Assembly: GCF_000715075.1 (NCBI RefSeq) | Contig: NC_134087.1 | Location: 102,153,161-102,217,160, forward strand | Source: Nicotiana tabacum | Lineage: Eukaryota; Streptophyta; Magnoliopsida; Solanales; Solanaceae | Direction: 5' to 3' | Length of the DNA stretch: 64,000 nt | Part shown: piece by piece, positions 56,641 through 64,000 of the stretch | How the letters are laid out: each line of letters opens with the position of its first letter | Position numbering within the stretch: position 1 is the stretch's first letter | Made by a program: the position numbers and the translations under genes | Notes under the pieces: generated by a model | The model's database searches: none | What the model was told of the DNA's origin: nothing | The model's input: only the letters and a program-made list of their open reading frames with translations

Positions 56641-58378
56641 CCAACTCATCAAGAGACGAATATGATTGAGATAGTGCATAAAGAAGGGAAGAAGCCTTCG
56701 CAAACTGTCATGATGATTCGGTTCAGTGATGCTAGGCCGTTCGAAAAGTCAACAAGTGAGAAGTCTGCTATCAAGTTGAAAGGGGAAAATAGTGAACCAT
56801 CTGTGGTGGTCAAGAAGGGGTCCTCAAGTGACATTGCAGGGAAACATGAAAGAGTGAAAGTGGTTGTGCTAGGAGTGGAGAACAAGCCTGTTATAATTGT
56901 GGAAGGTGCCCGCATAGACCCTGTCATCATCAAGCCGGTAACTCAATTACCAATAGTCAACAGCAGGGTGGTCCCGTGGAATTATGAACGAGTGATAGTG
57001 ACTTACAAGGGGAAAGAAGTTAAAGAAGAAGTATGTGAGACCCATGGTTTGACTCGATCGGGGAGATGTTTTGCCACCGAAGAGTTGAGAAAAGCTAAAA
57101 GCTCCAAAGACAACCCAGTATTGGCGAAGAAAGTTGTGACTGAGGAAGAAGCAGAGGAGTTCTTGAGAAAGATGAAAGTGCAAGGTTATTCTATTGTGGA
57201 GCAGTTGAGGAAGACACCGGCTCAGATTTCATTATTGTCATTATTGCTCCATTCAGACGAGCACCGTCGGGCTTTGATGAAGATCCTGAATGAGGCCCAT
57301 GTTCCTGACAAAATCTCAGTAAACCACTTGGAAAAGATAGCTAATAAGATATTTGAGGTGAACAGAGTCACTTTTTTGATGATGAGTTGCCCATGGAGGG
57401 TACCGAGCACAACAAAGCCCTCTATCTGACAGTGAAATGCGAAGATTCCGTGGTTACTCGGGTACTGGTTGACAATGGTTCCAGTGCGAACATTTGCCCT
57501 CTCTCCACTCTGAACAAGTTGAAGGTGGATGATGAAAGAATTCACAAGAACAGTATCTGCGTTCGGGGATTCCACGGTGGAGAGAAAGATTCAGTCGGGG
57601 ACATAGTGCTTGAGCTTACAATAGGGCCAGTTGAATTTACCATGGAGTTCAAGGTGCTCGATGTGGCTATTTCTTACAATCTGCTGTTAGGTCAACCTTG
57701 GATTCATGCTGCCAAAGAGGTCCCATCGACTCTGCATCAAATGGTCAAGTTTGAATGGGATAGACAGGAAATCGTTATGCACGGCAAAGATAATTGGTGT
57801 GTTCCCAGCGATGCCATTGTTCCGTTCATAGAGTTCGAGGATGACAAGGGGCCATGGGTTTATCAGGTTTTTGACACGGTATTGGTAGAGAAAATTCCAG
57901 AAGGGAAGTGCGTTCCAACCCCGAGGGTAGCTGCCGCATCAGTTATGGTAGCTACCGAAATGTTGAAAAATGGTTTTGTACCGGGCAAGGGTTTGGGTGC
58001 ATCTTTGCAAGGTATCGTACAGCCGGTGTCTCTCCCCAAAAACTTGGATACGTTTGGTTTGAGGTTCAAGCCCACAACTGCGGACGTGAAAAGAGCTAGA
58101 AAGTTGAAACAGAGGGCCTGGGTCCTCCTAAAGCCCATCCCACGGCTCTTCAGGTCATTTGTTAGGTCTAGCACTAAGAAACGCCCAGTGGCAACAGTTC
58201 CCAGTTCAGTGGTTGATGTAGATAGAGATTTGATTAAAACGTTCGAGAGGTTATTCGTTGATGTGAACATGTTGGAAGCTGGAGAGGGTTCGAGTAAAGT
58301 GGGTGTGCAGTTTGTTGGGCCCAATGCAAAGATTAACAATTGGGAAGCTACTCCTCTCCCCACCAGGAAGGAGTTTTG
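56641..58378 (+). pseudogene. Protease and G-patch-like region of Tat element 3
   Basis: A basic linker with KTPAQISLLSLL (shared with Tat element 1) comes first, then a one-base frame break near 57378. The aspartic protease core has VLVDNGSSANICPLS, with Asp and the GSS motif kept although the residue after Asp is Asn; a YNLLLGQPWIHAA strand follows. A G-patch-like stretch is at about 57970-58010 (GFVPGKGLGASLQG). The frame then runs to a TAG created by the intron donor (TG then GTAG at 58377-58382). It is the better preserved protease of the two Tat elements. Confidence 0.85.
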
Positions 58379-58557
58379 GTAGTTTGCTTTGATTTTCTTT
58401 CAGTTTATCTGGATTATTCCAGGGTTGTAATTCAGATTCTAGGTTCCGTCCATTTGGATGTATAAACCTTGTTATCTTTAATTTCAATGAAATGTAATTT
58501 CCCTTTTTCTTCCTTCCTGATAGTTTTATTTTTGTTTTTCTTTTCTTCCTTGTACAG
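58379..58557 (+). other. Spliceable intron between protease and RT
   Basis: 179 bases. Donor TTTTG then GTAGTTTGC; acceptor TTCCTTGTACAG after a long T/C-rich tract. Removing it joins the protease frame to the RT frame without a stop (phase 2). An intron at this place is known for Ogre elements. Confidence 0.82.
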
Positions 58558-60295
58558 TTCTTTTTATGCTGGCTTCAATGATATGACATGCTTGAGGAAT
58601 CTCTGGCCCAGTCTTAAAAGCCAATCTAATTTTGAAATAGTAATTCAAGAAATAGAGTGTGATGGTGAATCAGAATATGACGAGGATGAAGCCTTTGAAG
58701 AGATTAGTAAAGAATTAAGCCATTTAGAAGAAAAATCCAAGCCTAACCTGAGTGATACAAAAGCAATCAATTTAGGGGACCAAGATAATGTCCGGGAAAC
58801 TAAAATAAGTGTCCATCTTAAACCACAACTCAGAGAAGAGATAATTAAAGCACTGTTCGAGTATAAAGATGTTTTTGCATGGTCCTATGACGACATGCCA
58901 GGTCTAAGCACTGACTTGGTGGTTCACAAATTGCCCACTGACCCGACATTTCCCCCTGTCAAGCAGAAGCTGAGGAAATTTAAAAATGATATGAGTGTAA
59001 AGATTAAGGAAGAGGTCACCAAACAATTCGAGGCCAAAGTCACTCGGGTCACCCAGTATCCCACCTGGTTAGACAATGTTGTGCCTGTGCCAAAGAAATA
59101 TGGCAAGACCAGGGTGTATGTTGATTATCGAGATTTCAATAAGGCAAGTCCCAAGGATAACTTCCCATTGCCGAACATCCATATATTGATCGATAATTGT
59201 GCCAAACATGAGCTTGGTTCTTTTGTGGATTGTTATCCGGGCTACCACCAGATCTTAATGGATGAGGAGGACGTAGAAAAGACGGCATTCATCACACCAT
59301 GGGGAACATACTGCTATCAAGTCATGCCATTTGGTTTGAAAAATGCTGGGGCAACCTACATGAGGGCGATGACGACCATATTCCACGACATGATACACAG
59401 GGAGATCGAGGTTTATGTGGATGATGTGATTGTAAAGACTAAAAAGCAGTCTGACCATGTCATAGATCTGAGAAAGTTCTTCCAAAGGCTTCGCAGGTAC
59501 AATCTCAAGCTCAATCCTGCAAAATGCGCGTTCGGTGTTCCGTCTGGAAAGTTGTTGGGATTCATAGTCAGCCGCCGAGGTATTGAATTAGACCCGTTAA
59601 AGATCAAAGCTATCCAGGAATTGCCACCCCCAAAGAACAAGACTAAGGTGATGAGTCTGTTGGGGAAATTGAATTACATCAGCAGGTTTATTGCTCAGCT
59701 CATGACGACTTGTGAGCCTATCTTCAAATTGTTAAAGAAAGATGTTGCGGTCAAGTGGACAGATGAATGTCAGGAAGCATTTGATAAGATAAAGGGGTAC
59801 TTATCAAACCCACCTGTGTTGGTCCCGCCAGAACCAGGGAGACCTCTGATTTTGTATTTGACGGTCTTGGACAACTCATTTAGATGTGTGTTGGGATAGC
59901 ATGACATCACTGGCAGGAAGGAGCAGGCCATATATTATCTCAGCAAGAAGTTCACATCTTACGAGGTTAAGTACACTCATCTTGAGAAGACGTGTTGCGC
60001 CCTAACTTGGGTAGCCCAGAAGTTGAAACATTATTTGTCATCTTATACTACTTACCTTATCTCTCGCTTGGATCCATTGAAGTATATCTTCCAGAAGCCT
60101 ATGCCGACGGGAAGGCTCGCAAAGTGGCAGATCTTGCTCACAAAATTTGACATTGTCTACGTGACTCGGACTGCTATGAAAGCACAAGCATTGGCCGACC
60201 ATTTGGCTGAGAATCTTGTGGATGAAGAATACGAACCTTTGAAGACCTATTTCCCTGATGAAGAGGTAATGCACATTGATGAATTAGAATAGATT
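58558..60295 (+). pseudogene. RT and first RNase H of Tat element 3
   Basis: The exon starts FYAGFND with an acidic linker (SEYDEDEAFEEI). RT motifs: YPTWLDNVVPVPKKYGK, VDYRDFNKASPKDNFPLPNI, WGTYCYQVMPFGLKNAGATY, and the catalytic EVYVDDVIVKTK with both Asp; thumb LKLNPAKCAFG. RT is one unbroken frame to a TAG at 59897. RNase H continues in the same frame after it (YYLSKKFTSYEVKYTHLEK) to a TAG at 60290. The usual MDCYAGY segment reads VDCYPGY here. Confidence 0.9.
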
Positions 60296-60700
60296 GAAAA
60301 GCCAGGATGGAAACTTTTCTTTGATGGGGCTGCTAACATGAAAGGCATTGGGATAGGAGCGGTACTTGTTTCTGGAATAGGGCATCATTACCCTGTTACG
60401 GCTTAGCTCCGGTTCTACTGTACTAACAACATGGCTGAATACGAGGGATGCATTTTGGGTTTGAGGATGGCTGTGGATATGGGTGTCCAGGAAGTCTTGG
60501 TCTTAGGTGACTCGGACCTTCTGGTGCACCAGATTCAAGGAGAATGGGAAACACGAGATTTAAAACTCATACCGTACCGACAGTGCTTGCAGTATCTTTG
60601 TCAACAGTTCCAATCAATAGAGTTCAGGCATATTCCAAGGATTCACAATGAGCTTGCCGATGCTTTGGCTACTCTGGCGTTAATGTTGCACCATCCCGAT
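60296..60700 (+). pseudogene. Archaeal-type RNase H of Tat element 3
   Basis: LFFDGAANMKGIGIG, NNMAEYEGCILGLRMA, LGDSDLLVHQIQGEW and NELADALATL carry the D-E-D-D catalytic set in the right order. One stop (TAG 60404) interrupts it after the first Asp. As in Tat element 1, it sits between the first RNase H and integrase. Confidence 0.88.
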
Positions 60701-62219
60701 AAGGCTTATATGGACCCTTTGCAGATTCAAATCCACGATCAGCACGCTTATTGCAATGTGGTAGAACAAGAGCTCGATGGGGAGCCTTGGCTTCACGATA
60801 TCAAGGAATACATCAGGATGGGGGTGTATCCAGTGCAAGCCACATGTGATCAAAAGAGAATAATTAGGTGATTGGCAAGCGGTTTTTCTTCACGGAGGGG
60901 TTCTGTACAAAAGGACTCCAGATCTTGGGCTGCTGAGATGCATAGATGCTAGGCAGGCTATAGCTACTATGACCGAAGTACATTCTGGAGTCTGTGGACC
61001 GCATATGAGTGGGTATGTTCTGGCAAAGAAGATTCTTCGAGCAGGTTATTATTGGCTCACCATGGAGCGAGATTGCATCAGTTTTGTGCTCAAATGTCAT
61101 CAATGCCAAGTACACGGAGATTTGATTCATTTGCCGCCATCTGAATTGCATACAATGTCCGCACCATGGCCTTTTGTCGCTTGGGGCATGGATGTCAATG
61201 GGCCAATTGAGCCATCAGCATCAAACGGGCACAGGTTCATTCTGGTGGCCATAGACTATTTCACCAAGTGGGTAGAGGCTAAAACATTCAAGTCTGTAAC
61301 CAAGAAGGCGGTGGTTGATTTTGTGCACTCAAATATCATTTGTCGGTTTGGGATACCATAGGTGATCATTACAGACAATGGGGCTAATCTCATTAGTCAT
61401 CTGATGAAAGAGGTGTGTCAACAGTTTAAGATTACACATCGCAATTCCACCCCATATCGCCCCAAGGCAAATGGAGCAGTCGAGGCAGCCAACAAGAACA
61501 TAAAGAAGATACTTCGAAAAATGGTGGAAGGGTCTAGGCAATGGCATGAGAAGCTGCCTTTTGCATTGTTGGGTTATCACACTACTGTTCGTACTTCAGT
61601 AGGGGAAACTCCTTATTTGTTAGTATATGGCACGGAAGCAGTGATACCCGCGGAAATCGAAATTCCATCCCTTCGGATTGTTGCAGAAGCTAAAATTGAC
61701 GATGATGAGTGGGTTAAAACCTGCCTGGAATAGTTGAGTTTGATTGATGAGAAAAGACTAGCAGCAGTGTGTCATGGCCAGTTGTATCAACAGAGAATGG
61801 CAAGAGCATATAATAAGAAGGTGCATCCACGGAAGTTTGAAGTGGGTCAGTTAGTATTGAAACGCATTCTTCCTCATCAGGTTGAAGCCAAAGGCAAGTT
61901 CGCCCCAAACTGGCAGGGGTCGTTCGTCGCAACGAGAGTGTTGTCCAATGGTGCTTTGTATTTAACAGATATAGAAGGAAAATGTGTAGAAATGGCCATC
62001 AATGCCGATGCGGTCAAAAGATATTATGTATTACTTCTTCGTTTAAATTGTATTTGTTCGTACTTGGCATGTTTTGAAGATTGGAATGACGGAGGCATTT
62101 TGTTCTGCTATCTAAACACTTTATCCTTTGTTGCCCCATTGAGACTTATTTATTTCCTTCATACCCCCCTTTTGGAATCAATAGCAAAATTCAGAAACGC
62201 AAGCGCAAAGTATAAGTAA
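60701..62219 (+). pseudogene. Integrase of Tat element 3
   Basis: The zinc region has HSGVCGPHMSG and CHQCQVHGD, so HHCC is complete. The catalytic triad is present: Asp in WGMDVNGP, Asp in IITDNGANL and Glu in NGAVEAANK. The C-terminal GPY-like domain (GQLVLKRILPHQ, NWQGSFVATRVL) ends at RYYV near 62030, after which the frame stays open to 62219 with unrelated sequence, perhaps because the stop was lost. Breaks: TGA at 60869, a one-base shift near 60890, TAG at 61359 and 61731. The triad survives but is spread over separate frames. Confidence 0.88.
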
Positions 62220-62356
62220 AGGAACAAGAAAAAAAAGAGAAAGAAAAGAGAAAAAGAAAGGAATGGAAAGAGACGGAAAAGAATGAAAAGAGAAAAAAGA
62301 GAAAGAAAAGAAAGAGAAAAGAGAAAATCACAACAACAAAGTAATTTCTATAACAT
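62220..62356 (+). other. Purine-rich run after integrase
   Basis: Almost pure A/G (GAAAAGAGAAAGAAAAG-type) from 62220 to 62330; a possible secondary polypurine tract or simple repeat. Confidence 0.6.
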
Positions 62357-62400
62357 GAACTACGTTTGACCTGATTCCTTTTAAGGATACGTAGGCAGCC
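62357..62400 (+). other. Conserved motif after pol (Tat element 3)
   Basis: GAACTACG, GACCTGATTC and GGATACGTAGGCAGCC in the same order as in Tat element 1 (25941 and 13885), with shorter spacing in the middle. Confidence 0.8.
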
Positions 62401-62672
62401 TCATGGTTCGGTCCCATCAAAATAAAATCCAAAAGTCCCCAAGCAAGAAACTGGGACAGAAGTTGTGGTTGTTATAGGAAATCTGATTCCAAAAGTTGTA
62501 ATTTTGAACCTATTTGAATTGTTTTGAGCCTTTGATACCATTTCTTTCTAAACCTATCCAAAAGCCCACGTTACGATCCAAAGAAAGACCTTCAGATCAG
62601 TCTTCGAGGGATGCCAAGTCGAGCAAGTAGAAGTGATTCATATCAGGGGCAACACTCTGGTCCAAGCAGGAA

Positions 62673-62870
62673 AATCAAAATGAGAGAGTCTTATTGGTGA
62701 AAACCCTCATGGGCACCGTAAGGCGTTGGGAGCTGAGAGAAATCAAAATGAGAGAGTCTTATTGGTGAAAACCCTCACGGGCACCTTGAGGCGAAAGCGA
62801 GTTGATAGATAAACAAATGAGAGAGGCTTGTTGGTGAAAACCTTTCAGGGCACCGCAGGCCAAACAAGGT
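62673..62870 (+). repeat. 68-bp tandem repeat, three units
   Basis: AATCAAAATGAGAGAG recurs at 62673 and 62741, and degenerate at about 62810, each followed by TTGGTGAAAACC and GGGCACC. Confidence 0.85.
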
Positions 62871-63611
62871 TAATGTTTTGGGTGAAGAAATCAAGTTATG
62901 GAAATTCCGGGGTAACAAGTATGGCAATTGAACGTTTATTGGTTGGACAGATTGGGCTGATTAATCCGAAATGCATGTCATGATCATTGGTACCAACTGT
63001 TCCACACAGATAAGTCTCTTTCCTCTTTCCTTTTTTTAGCAAGTCATCCAGTTTTGGATTTTCTTTATCCTTAACTCTCAAGGTCATTGCATTTCATTTC
63101 TTTTGGGTTTCATTTCTCTAAGATGTTCCAATGTAAGTTTTGTTTAAGCAAATAAGAAGGTATTTCAAAGCTTACTACCAACTTCCAAAGTTGCACAAGG
63201 CGCAGGGCAGACAAGGCATTGCCAAAGACAGCATGATGTGAAGTGGGATATAAGGAGTCCCCGAAAGTTTCATCTGTGGAATTATTTAGTAATTTTGTGA
63301 GAAATGCAGAGGTTCAAACAGATGGGTAATAGACGTAACACAACGGTTTGGGGATAAAACACTCGGGTCATCCAAGGTCATGGGGGTTTGAAAGTCAGCC
63401 GGGAAGTCAGGCGGTTCTTAGCCAGTTCAGAGAGAGCCAATCAAAATAAAGCACGACAGCGGAGAGACCTTCAACAAAGAATGTCATCAACTAACCACCA
63501 CATTTAAACTGACAAAACTTCTCTTTGATTGAAACAGGAGCAGAAAGTTCCATTTGTTTCAGGGAAACCCTCCGTAAAGAAAGGCGAGCACCAAACAGGT
63601 TTGACGATAAA
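62871..63611 (+). other. 3' region of Tat element 3, unassigned
   Basis: No gene, only short chance frames. Nothing recognised. Confidence 0.4.
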
Positions 63612-64000
63612 CTCTCAGGATCCTCCTGGATAATGGGATTTAGTTTTTAAATTTTCAGGACCCTCCTGGATAATGGGATTTAGTTTTTAAGTTTTCAGGA
63701 CCCTCCTGGATAATGAGATTTAGTTTTTAAATTCTCAGGACCCTCCTGGATAATGGGATTTAATTTTAAATTTTCAGGACCCTCCTGGATAATGGGATTT
63801 AGTTTTTAAATTTTCAGGACCCTCCTGGATAATGGGATTTAATTTTAAAAGTTCTCATGACCCTCCTGGATAATGGGATTTAGTTTTAAGTGTTTAGGAC
63901 CCTCCTGGATAATGGGATTTAATTTTTTTGTCAGGACCCTCCTGGATAATCGAATTTAATTTTTCGTTGGCAGGACCCTCCTGGATAATGAGATTTAATT
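63612..64000 (+). repeat. 40-bp minisatellite in 3' region
   Basis: Ten units of 37-41 bases up to the window end. CCTCCTGG starts at 63622, 63662, 63702, 63742, 63781, 63821, 63862, 63901, 63938 and 63976. Each unit has AGGACCCTCCTGGATAATGG, in which CAGGA and TCCTG can pair. The array continues beyond the window. Confidence 0.95.

Larger units (their letters stand above)
47219..64000 (+). mobile_element. Tat/Ogre-type element 3, right end outside window
   Basis: 5' LTR (3.8 kb), long primer site, ORF1, gag, protease, intron, RT, RNase H, archaeal RNase H, integrase and a repeat-rich 3' region, all plus strand. The sequence is diverged from Tat element 1 but the plan is the same. At least a dozen stops and several frameshifts make it non-functional. 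The 3' LTR and target duplication are not in view. Confidence 0.92.

Noticed and set aside
57863..58363. 166-residue minus-strand frame
   Set aside because: It lies antisense to the protease/G-patch region of Tat element 3 and matches no family; a shadow frame.

Overview
This window is plant nuclear DNA made almost entirely of nested retrotransposons. I found no convincing host gene, no tRNA or rRNA gene, and no prokaryotic feature. The element families point to a flowering plant: Tat/Ogre-type Ty3/gypsy elements with an extra ORF before gag, a second RNase H and a spliced pol; Ty1/copia elements primed by initiator tRNA-Met; and a Stowaway-like MITE. The style of the repeats resembles Solanaceae (for example Nicotiana), but that is a recognition-based inference and was not tested.

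Layout. 1-4350: 3' end of a plus-strand LTR element (broken 'plant transposon protein' ORF, polypurine tract, LTR). 4351-5100: a second LTR fragment split by a 250 bp Stowaway-like MITE. 5844-9087 plus 40652-40880: a minus-strand copia element that has lost its RT and RNase H. Its right LTR is cut in two by a 31.6 kb minus-strand Tat/Ogre element (9088-40651, LTRs of about 4.75 and 4.8 kb, target duplication CCTAA). The 3' minisatellite of that element is in turn cut by a 10.3 kb LTR element with no coding capacity (14494-24767). The left block is therefore three elements deep.

40881-47218 holds unassigned flanking DNA, an 85 bp tandem repeat, a CpG-rich gypsy deletion derivative (41951-43962), a decayed copia element with a long LTR (about 44275-46749) and a further LTR fragment (46750-47218). 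47219-64000 is the 5' LTR and most of the body of a second, plus-strand Tat/Ogre element that runs off the window.

The two Tat elements share one architecture: LTR, tRNA-Arg-type primer binding site, ORF1, gag, protease with a G-patch-like segment, a short intron, RT, RNase H, archaeal-type RNase H, integrase, then a long repeat-rich 3' region. All coding regions here are interrupted by stops or frameshifts, so no element looks autonomous. No new genetic system is evident. The points most worth following up are the roughly 40-nt tRNA-like primer site at 51030, the primer-site-like motif inside the LTRs, the conserved in-frame intron, the covarying hairpin repeat at 25669-25879, the conserved motif after pol, and nonsense codons concentrated at Gln codons.
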